From the NCBI RefSeq assembly GCF_024330105.1, contig NZ_JANDHW010000005.1, forward strand, positions 62,001-126,000: a DNA stretch of 64,000 nucleotides. Direction: 5' to 3'. Source of the stretch: Coprobacter tertius. Its GTDB lineage: Bacteria; Bacteroidota; Bacteroidia; Bacteroidales; Coprobacteraceae. The position numbers were made by a program, and so were the translations under genes. Positions 26,929-35,527 of this stretch are shown here, in pieces. The notes under the pieces were generated by a model that saw only the letters and a program-made list of their open reading frames with translations, was not told the DNA's origin and searched no databases. Position 1 is the stretch's first letter. Each line of letters opens with the position of its first letter.

Positions 26929-26971
26929 ATATTCATTAGCTTATATTTCATTCAACTTTTCCTAATTATTA

Positions 26972-27222
26972 TCATACACACGCTATCGCATGTTCGGGAT
27001 TTTCCTTGTACCCTAACTTTGTATAAAGATATAGGTATTAGGAGTTATTTCTCCTGTAAATAGCAGATATTTTGAACAACTACTAAATTTTTTCTCTATT
27101 TCAATCATCAAAGCTTTTCCTATACCTTTGTTCTGATAATCGGTATGTACAATTAATTTTCCGATGCAGAAACGATGATAGATTTTGTCTCAGCATCATA
27201 GTGGTTGTTAGATTGAAATATA
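26972..27222 (-). pseudogene. Decayed GNAT acetyltransferase fragment
   Basis: Three minus-strand frames together give a GNAT C-terminal half: YDAETKSIIVS, then KLIVHTDYQNKGIGKALMIEIEKKF with the acetyl-CoA-binding Q-x-x-G-I-G-K motif, then after a shift LYTKLGYKENPEHAIACV and a stop. No single frame covers it, and the N-terminal half is missing. It is a genuine remnant rather than a chance ORF because the three pieces follow the family order. Confidence 0.75.
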
Positions 27223-27391
27223 GCGAGATTGATAAAGTGCTGCCTAGAAGTGTTTTTTATCACTCTTGCTTTTCTCAGAAATTAAAGGTAATAATTATTT
27301 TGAATTCAGATAGTTTTATTGGGTAGATATTGTTTAAGGATTTATGCCAAAGTTCCATGAGGATAGCGAGATTACCCCATAAGATTAAATA

Positions 27392-27467
27392 TATCGCTCA
27401 TTTTTTACCGGATATCGCTCAAAACAGGAAGTTTTGAGCGATAAATTGATCGTATTAGTGAGCGATA
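27392..27467. repeat. Nested palindrome: four copies of TATCGCTCA
   Basis: TATCGCTCA occurs at 27392-27400 and 27413-27421, and its complement at 27435-27443 and 27459-27467, giving a two-layer symmetric structure. The inner pair extends to a perfect 13-bp hairpin (27413-27425 / 27431-27443) with a 5-base loop. There is no T-run, so it is not a typical terminator. It may be a protein-binding or cruciform site. Confidence 0.7.
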
Positions 27468-27490
27468 AATCAAAAGTCATATTCATCATT

Positions 27491-27532
27491 TTATTTCTGT
27501 AATGATGCAATTATGGTGCATTACGGAAATAA
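27491..27532. repeat. Imperfect inverted repeat after the GIY-YIG gene
   Basis: TTATTTCTGTAATG (27491-27504) pairs with CATTACGGAAATAA (27519-27532), with the inner TGCA repeated on both sides of a short loop. It lies 23 bases beyond the stop of the minus-strand GIY-YIG gene. It could be the operon's terminator, although a clear U-tract is missing. Confidence 0.5.
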
Positions 27533-27555
27533 AAGCGAATAGTAGACCGTTTTTT

Positions 27556-28197
27556 TTAATCTTCTATCGTATAAGTTTCATCATAGATATCGCGAAGATT
27601 TTTCCCTTCATACTCCCAATAAGGTGTAGGTTGAATGGGACGTGTTATTCCGAGCAACCTTTTTGTTATAGCCGTTAATGATGACTCTTCTCCATCTAGC
27701 GACACTTTCCTATCTCCGACTACAATCACTTGGATAGTCGGATCTTTAACGAACGTTAGAAGCGAGTTTAATTCTATTCCCATCTCTCTGTAATTCATAG
27801 GGGGACGACGAGTATATTTAATCTTTTCGCTTGCGACCTTGTCGTCGATAGTTAAATCATTTTCGATTTCAGCACTGACCTCACTCGTAATGTCTTTACG
27901 GTCGAAAAGTTCAAGAATTGCTGTCGCTTGCTCGGGTTTAATACTGAAAAACTCTCGATTCGCATTAATTCTATTCGGTCCAAAAGCAGTATGCAGGGCC
28001 TTTTCAATTTTGGCGCAATCGGAAACCTTGACCTCACATGCATATGGGCAATCAAAAGGAACAGGTACACCAGTGCTGTAAAGCTCTTTCATTCTGGTAT
28101 CAATGCTATCACGTGTTGTCATCCCAATTTTAACCAATCCAGGCATGGCCGAATTAGTTAGTACGTATACAATACCTATGTCATTTTGTTTACTCAT
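27556..28197 (-). CDS. GIY-YIG (T5orf172/MUG113-type) nuclease-like protein in an hsdMS operon
   Basis: In this 213-aa protein, residues 8-95 form a T5orf172-like GIY-YIG domain (GIVYVLTNSAMPGLVKIGMTT, then RMKELYSTGVPVPF, AKIEKALHTAFG, NREFF). The catalytic-type Arg and Glu of the fold are plausible in RMKEL and EKALH/NREFF. Residues about 125-210 form a second domain ending SLTAITKRLLG, then YWEYEGKNLRDIYDETY, which resembles a RAMA-type modified-DNA-reader module. It overlaps the 3' end of hsdS by 8 bases, so it is translated as part of the same operon. A role as the cleavage arm is inference. Confidence 0.8.
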   Translation of the reverse strand: MSKQNDIGIVYVLTNSAMPGLVKIGMTTRDSIDTRMKELYSTGVPVPFDCPYACEVKVSDCAKIEKALHTAFGPNRINANREFFSIKPEQATAILELFDRKDITSEVSAEIENDLTIDDKVASEKIKYTRRPPMNYREMGIELNSLLTFVKDPTIQVIVVGDRKVSLDGEESSLTAITKRLLGITRPIQPTPYWEYEGKNLRDIYDETYTIED

Positions 28198-29452
28198 CGT
28201 CCTTCGTTATTTTTATTTTCCCAGTGACAATAGAATTTATAAGAGAATGTTTGTATTCTTTAAGATGAGTAATTTCATCTTGTTTTAGATGTATTGCAGC
28301 CTCTATTTTTTTGTTTATGTTATTTAAATAGTTAGCTATTTGCTTTTGTTCTATTGGTGGCGGGATAGCAATTTTTAAATTGCCGATAAAATTACTATTT
28401 GCTCTGGGCATTTTAGAACCATAAGTAGATGCGTTAACAATATTAATGAAACTAGGCGATAACAATAGATTTTGTATATACATACTATTATTATCAAGAA
28501 CGTCGTATACAATGAACTCGGTTGAGCATAGCCCATCTGTATTGGCTCTATAAACCTTTGCTAAATATGGCCTGAGTTTTCCAAATAACACATTGCCAGC
28601 ATGAAAATAATTTGATAGCCCTTCGACCTCGGAATCAGATCCAATAAATTTGCCTGTCCATGATTCTACATTCTCCATCCCTATGTATGGCAGATTATTA
28701 TTTATACTAGACCGTTTAATATTTATTTGTTTTAAAGCATACTTCAGTTTTTTTACTTTCCAATGGCTCGGAATTCTATCTATCCAGTCGACGCCACTAT
28801 CCGTATATTTTGCTTCAGAATTAATTCCCTTAGTTATTGCAGTCTGGATAGTCATTAAACGCTGTTCTTTCAGACAGTCAATAATACTCTCTATTTTTGC
28901 AATGGTTGTATCTATTTGTTGGCATTTAAAATCTAGGAATTTAGCTATTCTATCCTGTTCTGTAATCGGGGGCAATGGAATATAGATACGCTTTAATTCA
29001 TTATATGAGAGTGTAAGTCTTATGCCCACTCCCATCCCATTCAACACCTTTTGGAAATCCATGGATTTTAAATAATAACAATAGTAGAATGGGTTGATCT
29101 TTTTTTGAGGACGTAGAGATATATAAGCAGATGTAATAATTCCATTCTGCTTGGCAATAGCTATTCGTTGAGTAAGAAAATCGTAATTCAGATTTAATCC
29201 ATTAACTATGATGTCGTTGGGTTTTATAATTGTGTATTTTTCAAGAACTTTAGCCAATTCACTATCGAATTTTGTTTCTGGTTTTTGAATTATCTCTCCC
29301 TGTTTAAACTGTAAAGATGTAATATCTGAAAGCGAAGAGTTAATCTCCTTATTTTCAGAAAAACATAATGATAAAGGTATCATCTTCCAATGAGCGGGTA
29401 TTTCACCGAGCCATTCTAGTCCACTATCTGTATATTGGTTATATTTATACAT
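28190..29452 (-). CDS. hsdS: Type I restriction-modification specificity subunit HsdS
   Basis: This 420-aa DNA-recognition subunit has two target-recognition domains. Each half opens with the same phrase, YTDSGLEWLGEIPAHW at residue 6 and YTDSGVDWIDRIPSHW near 216. Each ends in a conserved helix (PLPPITEQDRIAKFLD and PPPIEQKQIANYLN). The two halves therefore recognise a bipartite site, as in normal HsdS. The start lies 2 bases after the hsdM stop, and the end overlaps the GIY-YIG gene. No second or partial hsdS copy is visible, so there is no local shufflon. Confidence 0.95.
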   Translation of the reverse strand: MYKYNQYTDSGLEWLGEIPAHWKMIPLSLCFSENKEINSSLSDITSLQFKQGEIIQKPETKFDSELAKVLEKYTIIKPNDIIVNGLNLNYDFLTQRIAIAKQNGIITSAYISLRPQKKINPFYYCYYLKSMDFQKVLNGMGVGIRLTLSYNELKRIYIPLPPITEQDRIAKFLDFKCQQIDTTIAKIESIIDCLKEQRLMTIQTAITKGINSEAKYTDSGVDWIDRIPSHWKVKKLKYALKQINIKRSSINNNLPYIGMENVESWTGKFIGSDSEVEGLSNYFHAGNVLFGKLRPYLAKVYRANTDGLCSTEFIVYDVLDNNSMYIQNLLLSPSFINIVNASTYGSKMPRANSNFIGNLKIAIPPPIEQKQIANYLNNINKKIEAAIHLKQDEITHLKEYKHSLINSIVTGKIKITKDDE

Positions 29453-29454
29453 GA

Positions 29455-31818
29455 TTAAACTTCTAGAATTTTATTAATCAATCCATTACTTTGGCGTTCC
29501 AAATCAAGAATGTCTTTTTTAACATCATCTATGCTTCTCAATGGCTTATGACGATAAAAGTATTTGTTAAATGAAATCTCATATCCGATCTTTGTCGCTT
29601 CCATATTAATCCAAGCTTCAGCAACATAAGGCTTTATTTCTCGATAAAAATAAGAATAGATATTATCTTTGAGTGGAATGTTTTCAAAGTCTCTTAACTC
29701 ATTCTCAGACTCATATTCTATCCATATTCCTGACTCCCCAGTAGCGTAATATCCGAAATCAGCTAAATCATGAATCTTACAATTATATTTTCGTGTTAAC
29801 TCTGTCAGCTTTTCAGAGGAAAGCCTATGACGTTTCTTTATAACTTTCTCTGCATTTGCATTATAGGTGCTTATCGCGCCCAATATTAGTTTGCGATCGC
29901 TGCTTGAGAGTTTTATTTTCAAATCTTTAAGAGTCTTGTCAAATATTTTTAAAAATTCATTATAGTCCATCCAAATATCTTCGCCTATTTTATACATTAA
30001 TTTATAGGCTGTCTCTCGCAAACTACGCCCTTTATTCCATGTCGTCAGACTAAATAAAGTGTTCTTGACCTTGGTGGTCAGTTCAACTCCATTTTGTTTG
30101 CACCATTTTTCAATTTCTGGGACATATTTATTGAGGTTCGAATAAATATTATCATTGTATTGAGAATATGCCCATTTCATTGGCTTGGCAACAGTTTTAT
30201 CATAACGTAATTCATCGATAGCTCCATTGCTAAATTGCACCATAAGTCTTTTGGGGCGTTCTATGGTTACTTTATGATACCCGAAATCTATGTTTTCCAG
30301 CACTAAACTGGCAATCTTATTCTTATCTGTTTTTTCTTGATTAGCTGCTGATGCGTAGCATTTCATTATCTGCTTAATGCTATTCTCTGAAAATTGACAA
30401 TTCTTATTACCAAGGTTCTTTCGTAGCTTTTCACCAAGTTCGCTCGCATCAATAAGTTGTACCTTGCCGACTCTTTTCTTTGATTTATTATTAGTGAGCA
30501 CCCATATGTAGGTCGTAATACCCGTGTTATAAAACATATTATTGGGTAGTTGAATAATAACTTCCAAAAGATCATTCTCAATAATATATCTACGAATATT
30601 ACTTTCTCCACTTCCGGCATCCCCTGTAAAAAGGCTTGAGCCATTATGCACAGAAGCAATACGACTCCCACAAGAAGACTCATCAACAGGCTTCATTTTG
30701 TCAACCATTTCCATAAGGAATAATAATTGTCCATCACTAGAACGAGGAGTTGCATTCTCAAATGATTCAATCGACCAAAAATCAGCCAATTGCACTTCAA
30801 ATCGAGGATCTGTAATGACTTTTTCTTCATTAAAGATATATTTCATGTCACTAACCCAGGATTTGCCGTAAGGCGGATTGGATTGCATGACATTAAATTT
30901 TCGACTTTTGAAATGGTTTTCGGCCAATGTTGATCCGCAAATAATGTCTCCGGTATTGCCTTTTATTAGCATGTCGGATTGACAAATAGCATAAGTTTCA
31001 TCATTTATCTCTACACCATAAAGCTGAACCGATTCTTCAGGAACATTATATTTATCAACAATAAAACTCTTACTCTCTGTGAGCATCCCGCCAGTCCCAC
31101 AAGCCGGGTCGTAAATGCTGATCTCTTTAGGTAAGTGATTTTTAATTGGTTCAAATGTGAGATTGGCCATTAAATGAATGATGTCACGGGGAGTGAAATG
31201 CTCTCCAGCTTCTTCGTTATTTTCCTCATTGAACTTTCGAATTAATTCTTCAAAAACACATCCCATATCATGATTGGATAACGCAGGAAGTTCTCGGCCA
31301 TCTGGATCCACTTTTTCCTCATTAGTTAAATTGATATATGGGGATGTAAATTTTTCAAGAACATCGTACAGCACTTTCTTTGTTGCCATATGACGAATTT
31401 GCACACTCAATCTAAATCGATCCACAATATCCTTTATATCATCAGTAAACCCTTTTAGATATTCTAAAAAATTAATTTCTAATTCGGCTAAATAATCGAT
31501 ATCTTTTCTCGCTTTGTCTTTTGTGGCTGTTTCATATAATTTCTGAAGAGTCCAGTCGCTAATGTTATTAAATTTATGTCCAGAAATTTTCTGTATCCGA
31601 ATCTCATTTAACTTTGTAGTTCCTTCTATTTTTTCCTGGAATCGCTTTTCTTCTAATATTTCTTTTTTTCGTTTGCCGATGAACGGCTCTAATCTACAAA
31701 GCACAACCATTGGGAGAATAACATCGCGGTATTTCCCACGCACATACACGTCACGCAAACAATCGTCCGCAATAGACCAAATAAATGAAACTAAATTATT
31801 ATGTATTGAGTTATCCAT
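29455..31818 (-). CDS. hsdM: Type I DNA methyltransferase subunit HsdM (long form)
   Basis: This N6-adenine methyltransferase acts with HsdS to modify the bipartite target. At 787 aa it is longer than the roughly 520-aa classical subunit. Residues 5-170 are the HsdM_N helical domain. The catalytic domain has motif I DPACGTGGM (about 237-245) and motif IV NPPYG (about 313). The extra C-terminal 250 residues (about 540-787) are helical and likely contact HsdS or DNA. It follows the XRE regulator by 7 bases and is 2 bases from hsdS. No hsdR gene is present on either side. Confidence 0.94.
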   Translation of the reverse strand: MDNSIHNNLVSFIWSIADDCLRDVYVRGKYRDVILPMVVLCRLEPFIGKRKKEILEEKRFQEKIEGTTKLNEIRIQKISGHKFNNISDWTLQKLYETATKDKARKDIDYLAELEINFLEYLKGFTDDIKDIVDRFRLSVQIRHMATKKVLYDVLEKFTSPYINLTNEEKVDPDGRELPALSNHDMGCVFEELIRKFNEENNEEAGEHFTPRDIIHLMANLTFEPIKNHLPKEISIYDPACGTGGMLTESKSFIVDKYNVPEESVQLYGVEINDETYAICQSDMLIKGNTGDIICGSTLAENHFKSRKFNVMQSNPPYGKSWVSDMKYIFNEEKVITDPRFEVQLADFWSIESFENATPRSSDGQLLFLMEMVDKMKPVDESSCGSRIASVHNGSSLFTGDAGSGESNIRRYIIENDLLEVIIQLPNNMFYNTGITTYIWVLTNNKSKKRVGKVQLIDASELGEKLRKNLGNKNCQFSENSIKQIMKCYASAANQEKTDKNKIASLVLENIDFGYHKVTIERPKRLMVQFSNGAIDELRYDKTVAKPMKWAYSQYNDNIYSNLNKYVPEIEKWCKQNGVELTTKVKNTLFSLTTWNKGRSLRETAYKLMYKIGEDIWMDYNEFLKIFDKTLKDLKIKLSSSDRKLILGAISTYNANAEKVIKKRHRLSSEKLTELTRKYNCKIHDLADFGYYATGESGIWIEYESENELRDFENIPLKDNIYSYFYREIKPYVAEAWINMEATKIGYEISFNKYFYRHKPLRSIDDVKKDILDLERQSNGLINKILEV

Positions 31819-31825
31819 ATTATTT

Positions 31826-32017
31826 TTATTTTTTACTTTTAATCAGCTCCTTTACATCAATTTCAAGAATTCTCGCTATTTCGAATAGCAATTCCAGGCT
31901 TGGTTGGCGTCGGTTACATACGTAGGCATTTACGATGCTGAAACTTTTGCCCAACCTTTCAGCTAGCCATGTTTGTTTAATCCCTCTTTCTTCAAGCACT
32001 TCCTTTATTCTGTTCAT
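31826..32017 (-). CDS. XRE-family HTH regulator (controller-like) of the hsdMS operon
   Basis: This 63-aa protein consists almost entirely of a Cro/CI-type helix-turn-helix: IKEVLEERGIKQTWLAERLGKSFSIVNAYV, then the family-typical RRQPSLELLFEIARILEIDVKELI. The size and position at the head of a restriction-modification operon fit a controller (C) protein that times expression. The stop lies 7 bases before the hsdM start. I see no clear operator palindrome immediately upstream. Confidence 0.87.
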   Translation of the reverse strand: MNRIKEVLEERGIKQTWLAERLGKSFSIVNAYVCNRRQPSLELLFEIARILEIDVKELIKSKK

Positions 32018-32451
32018 GGTGTCGTGCGTTAAAACGAAATATTTTGAATGTAATGATATGAAATATTATGCTATATAAATGTTTAAAACCTATGAATATT
32101 CGAAGTGAGTGACTCAAACCAGAAAGGAAGACTGTGTGCCATAAAAGACCAAGCGCGTATAATATTGCTGGAGATGTAACGAAATTACATTTATTCTTCT
32201 TGATAATTGCTTCTGTAAATATAGCATATTTACGCATTAAGATAACTTTCTTGGTCTCAGACTTCGGTAATTGGGTTGCATATCGGAACACGATACAACA
32301 AATTCCTCAAAATCCACCTATATTGCCTCCAGACCTAAATGAATGCGGATTTTATTGGTCCGGCTACCGGAGTAAAAAGGGTCTGTGATTTTGGAAAGAT
32401 GAAGAACGATATGCAAAAAACAGATAACTGTATCGGTTGGGAAGCAAGGAG

Positions 32452-32815
32452 ATTGCTTAATAAAAAAAGGGAGACCCGGAAGCTGCTATTCGGGGTGATA
32501 CAACCCGTTCTACCAGACTGGTCGCAACTTTTAATGTATCAATACTTTACAAGGGTGTATCTCTATATATGTAACAAATTGCTTAATAAAAAGAGGAGAC
32601 TCCACTTTATTACCATTTTAGTTTTTACAAGCTGTTTTCCCGAGCAGATTACAATCCTTAGTAATCGATCCTTACATAGAGACTCATTCTGGGATATACA
32701 GAAAAAAAAGAACGACTCGAGAGTCGCCATTTCGGATGCTATAACCCGTTGTACCGAACAGGTCACAACTTTGAATCTACCAGCAGTTTATACGGGCCTT
32801 CTCTATATATACAAA
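32452..32815 (+). repeat. Array of about 120-bp imperfect repeats
   Basis: The unit starts ATTGCTTAATAAAAA (32453 and 32578) and ends CTCTATATAT (32561-32570 and 32801-32810). Two full inner segments, 32502-32570 and 32743-32810, are about 70% identical by eye. Both begin AACCCGTTnTACC and contain GGTCnCAACTTT. The second forms the hairpin GTTGT-ACC / GGT-C-ACAAC with one bulged base. A weaker middle unit lies at about 32577-32700. Confidence 0.6.
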
Positions 32816-33116
32816 TAATAAGAGTAGCTCGCAAAGGGCTAACGTTTTTAATAAATTGGCGCCTTGACACACAGTGACTTATAGTTTTGACACGACTCAT
32901 AAGAAAGACAAAGAATGGAACAAAAAATGATGAAAAACAAGGGTAGGATATATACAGTTTTCAAGGACAGTATTAAGAAAATCTGGAAGGATCCAGTGGG
33001 GAGCAATGTGATTTCAATGGTCATAAAAGAGTCTCTTAGATGGTTATTTTCGCTGATCATAAAATTGTTCTAATAACACGATAATAAGCCCCGGTTTTGA
33101 ATATATATAGAGACGG
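32794..33116. repeat. Widely spaced inverted repeat (16 of 17 bp)
   Basis: GGCCTTCTCTATATATA near 32795-32811 is repeated in inverted orientation near 33100-33116 (GGCCGTCTCTATATATA on the minus strand), about 290 bases apart. The enclosed segment contains TAGTTTTG (32882-32889), a possible -7 element. It resembles an invertible-segment layout beside a recombinase gene. Confidence 0.5.
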
Positions 33117-33202
33117 CCTTACTCATTCTTGGGTACACAGATGGCTACATAATTACCTACACGCTACAAGGTTGTTATTTAGAATATTATTAACCTTGGA
33201 TA

Positions 33203-34471
33203 CTAAAATACCTTGTTCATATTTTGGCGTAGCTCTTCTTTATTCGTATGGGAATAATAGAACCGATGAATCGTACCCGGACTGTTGCCGGTTTGTTCGG
33301 CTATCTGCAATGCGTGATACCCTTCGTCAACCATTTTCGATATGAAATATGACCTTGCCATCCTCCAAGTAATATGTTCTTGAATGCCTAGCGATTCACA
33401 GATACAGGCAAGGGTGTCGTTTACCCTGTGTGATAATTGCCGCACCCTCCCAAGCATCCTTTTGGTCGTATCGTGTTTGCGAGTGAAAACTGGAAACACA
33501 TATTCAGAGCAGGTTTTCCGGTATTTTTCAATGATAGCTTTTGCCTTGTCGATTAAGACCGGCCGGGCTATCTTGTCGCATTTTATGCGTTCGTAAATAA
33601 TTTCATTTCCTTTTATGCTGCGATGCCTCAGGTAGCAGACATCGACAGGCGACATCCCGCCGACATACGCACTGAACAGAAAAAGCTCCCTGTCCATCAT
33701 TTGCCTGTGCGTCAACCATGACGTATCCATTTCCTCTATCATAGTCACGGTTTTAGACGAAATGGTTTTAGGAGTGACAGGCTGCACTTTGTATTTCGTT
33801 CGGACAGAATCGAAAACCGCTATTCTCACGTTATAAACACCTTGCCGTTTGGCTGCAACAAAAGTAGCATGCAGGAGTTTTAGCTTGCCCTGGACTCCGC
33901 CACCATTACCATTCTGCGCCCCTCTTTTCTTCAAGTACAGGACAAAAGCTGCGAGGAAAGACTCGTTTATATCGCAAAAACGGTATTTGCTAAATTCTTT
34001 CCGGTAAACATTATGGGTAAATTCTCCCAATGTTTTTTTGAGGAGTTTGTATTTCTTTGCGTTGGAAGAGCTGGTTAGGACATGACCGTTCTTAATTCTT
34101 TCCTGTTTGTGGAATTGTTCGGCAATACGATCAAGCATAGCCGACACCCTTATGTAAGGTATGGAGTCTTTGTCTCTTTGATCAAAGTAATGGGCCAGCT
34201 CCTTGGGAATCCAATCATACCCGCTGGATTCCCATTTTTCCGCAATCTTCCGGTATCTTAATTTTTCTTTCAGGATAAGCTGGTTACGCTCATGCACATC
34301 CTTTGTATTCCCGTCGAATAACTGACGTTTTTGATTCCATTCCTCATATCGTCCGGATATCGGGATAACTTTGGGGATGCGGTTGTATCCGCTCTGAAAA
34401 AAGATGAGCCTGAGTTTGACCATCTCCAAGTCACGGGGATTTCGCTCTCCTTTAACATTAATTGAAAACAT
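33203..34471 (-). CDS. Atypical tyrosine-recombinase-fold protein
   Basis: The 422-aa protein has an N-terminal arm-binding region, a SAM-like core-binding domain (about 105-215) and a C-terminal catalytic-type domain. Key positions differ from the active consensus. The box I arginine position reads AYVGGMSPVD rather than A-R-G-M. The HxxR histidine is replaced (TWRMARSYF). The second histidine is N (QTGNSP). A tyrosine is present (IHRFYYSH). The fold is clear and the subfamily recurs in Bacteroidales, but ordinary catalysis is doubtful. It may act as a regulator or use altered chemistry. Confidence 0.78.
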   Translation of the reverse strand: MFSINVKGERNPRDLEMVKLRLIFFQSGYNRIPKVIPISGRYEEWNQKRQLFDGNTKDVHERNQLILKEKLRYRKIAEKWESSGYDWIPKELAHYFDQRDKDSIPYIRVSAMLDRIAEQFHKQERIKNGHVLTSSSNAKKYKLLKKTLGEFTHNVYRKEFSKYRFCDINESFLAAFVLYLKKRGAQNGNGGGVQGKLKLLHATFVAAKRQGVYNVRIAVFDSVRTKYKVQPVTPKTISSKTVTMIEEMDTSWLTHRQMMDRELFLFSAYVGGMSPVDVCYLRHRSIKGNEIIYERIKCDKIARPVLIDKAKAIIEKYRKTCSEYVFPVFTRKHDTTKRMLGRVRQLSHRVNDTLACICESLGIQEHITWRMARSYFISKMVDEGYHALQIAEQTGNSPGTIHRFYYSHTNKEELRQNMNKVF

Positions 34472-34792
34472 AGCATTGATTCTTTTAGTTTGACATTATT
34501 TTTCCAATAAGCCAACCTACAGAATCCGAATGACATATGTTCACAAAAAAGCGGTGAAACAGAAACTGCACACCGCATTTACTTAATATGTTTTATATCG
34601 AATGAAGAATATTTTGTTCCCAAATTGAACTCAAAAACCGAAGTTTGGCTTATCCGGCTAAAGTATGCCTAATAATTCGGATTGCAAAAATCAACGATGT
34701 TTTTTCAATCTAACCTGGAATTCCGGTAAAATCTGTAAATTGCAGTGAAATACCCCCTCCTAAACCATAACACTTTAAAAACCGTAAATCAT
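34472..34792. other. Repeat-rich intergenic region before the SIMPL gene
   Basis: No gene is visible. It contains AATAAGCCAAC (34506-34516), repeated at 36555-36565. TTGGCTTAT (34645-34653) is complementary to part of it. AATCCGAAT and ATTCGGATT lie in the two halves of the region. ATGCCTAATAA (34665-34675) recurs inverted at 36585-36595. GCGGTG and CACCGC around 34551-34576 could form a hairpin. Confidence 0.5.
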
Positions 34793-35527
34793 ATGAACAA
34801 AAAACTTTTAACAGGCATAGCATTCTCCCTGATACTTTTTTCACTGTCCTCCTGTAATCTCAAAGTCCGGGAAAATCAGGACTCGGTTTCAGTTTCTGGA
34901 ATCGGAACGGTATTGGCGCAACCGGATATGGTGCTGATGAACGTCAGTTTTTCGCACACAGCGCCAACTACCAAACAAGCCAAAACCGCCGCGGAGCAAA
35001 CTATGCAGCAGATCCTGGCCATACTGAAGGCAGAAAACGTTGAGGATAAATTCCTGAAAACCACATCGCTCAATTACGACGTCGAATACGAATACCGCAA
35101 CGGCCGAAGGGTTACGCTCGGACAACGTGCACAGCAGACCATCGTGGTGACCGTAAACGATATGATCAACACGCCAGAAAGGTTCTCGTCCATACTGGAT
35201 CAGATTACGGCGATCGACAAGGTTGAAGTTCAGAACATTCAATTCGACATTGAGCACAAGACGGAGTTATTCAAACAAAGCCGCGAATTGGCATATCAAA
35301 AGGCATTTGACAAGGCCCAACAATACGCCGAACTTTCAGGGCGTAAAATAGGTAAAGTGCTCACTATTTCAGAAGTGGTTAGCCGGGACGTAGCGCAAAC
35401 CCGCGCGTTTCAGAATAACCTGATGTTCAAAGAGGAGGCGCTTGCTATGGATTCCGGCGACTCCGGGATTCCTACGGGCGAACAGGGGGTAAGCTCTGAG
35501 ATCAATATTGTCTTTTCTTTGGAGTAG
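34793..35527 (+). CDS. SIMPL-domain (DUF541) lipoprotein
   Basis: The 244-aa predicted lipoprotein has the signal NKKLLTGIAFSLILFSLSSC with the lipobox cysteine at residue 20. The mature part is a SIMPL/DUF541 domain: VSVSGIGTVLAQPDMVLMNVSFSHTAPTTKQAKT, then IQNIQFDIEHKTEL-like and AYQKAFDKAQQYAELSGRKIGKV. Family members are periplasmic or surface proteins with no settled function. The start at 34793 gives a proper lipoprotein signal; the frame 16 codons upstream does not. The gene is visibly more GC-rich than its neighbours, suggesting recent transfer. Confidence 0.87.
   Translation: MNKKLLTGIAFSLILFSLSSCNLKVRENQDSVSVSGIGTVLAQPDMVLMNVSFSHTAPTTKQAKTAAEQTMQQILAILKAENVEDKFLKTTSLNYDVEYEYRNGRRVTLGQRAQQTIVVTVNDMINTPERFSSILDQITAIDKVEVQNIQFDIEHKTELFKQSRELAYQKAFDKAQQYAELSGRKIGKVLTISEVVSRDVAQTRAFQNNLMFKEEALAMDSGDSGIPTGEQGVSSEINIVFSLE

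Larger units (their letters stand above)
32018..33202. other. Non-coding or decayed zone upstream of the hsdMS operon
   Basis: No frame here looks like a real protein. The longest open frame (159 codons, plus strand, 32339-32818) runs across imperfect repeats and has unprotein-like composition. The zone contains an array of about 120-bp repeats and an inverted copy of one segment, described separately. It is probably a graveyard of recombination sites or decayed element DNA. Confidence 0.5.

Noticed and set aside
32500-32815. Integron attC sites
   Set aside because: The hairpins with bulged bases are reminiscent, but the core boxes do not match RYYYAAC/GTTRRRY, no integron integrase is present and no cassette genes lie between them.
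32339-32818. A 159-codon plus-strand frame in the repeat zone
   Set aside because: It spans several copies of the imperfect repeat, lacks any domain or secondary-structure-like pattern, and has no promoter or ribosome-binding context. Treated as chance.
28190-34471. A phase-variable hsdS shufflon driven by the nearby recombinase
   Set aside because: Only one hsdS is present, with no second or partial recognition domain and no inverted repeats inside it. The recombinase also lacks normal catalytic residues.
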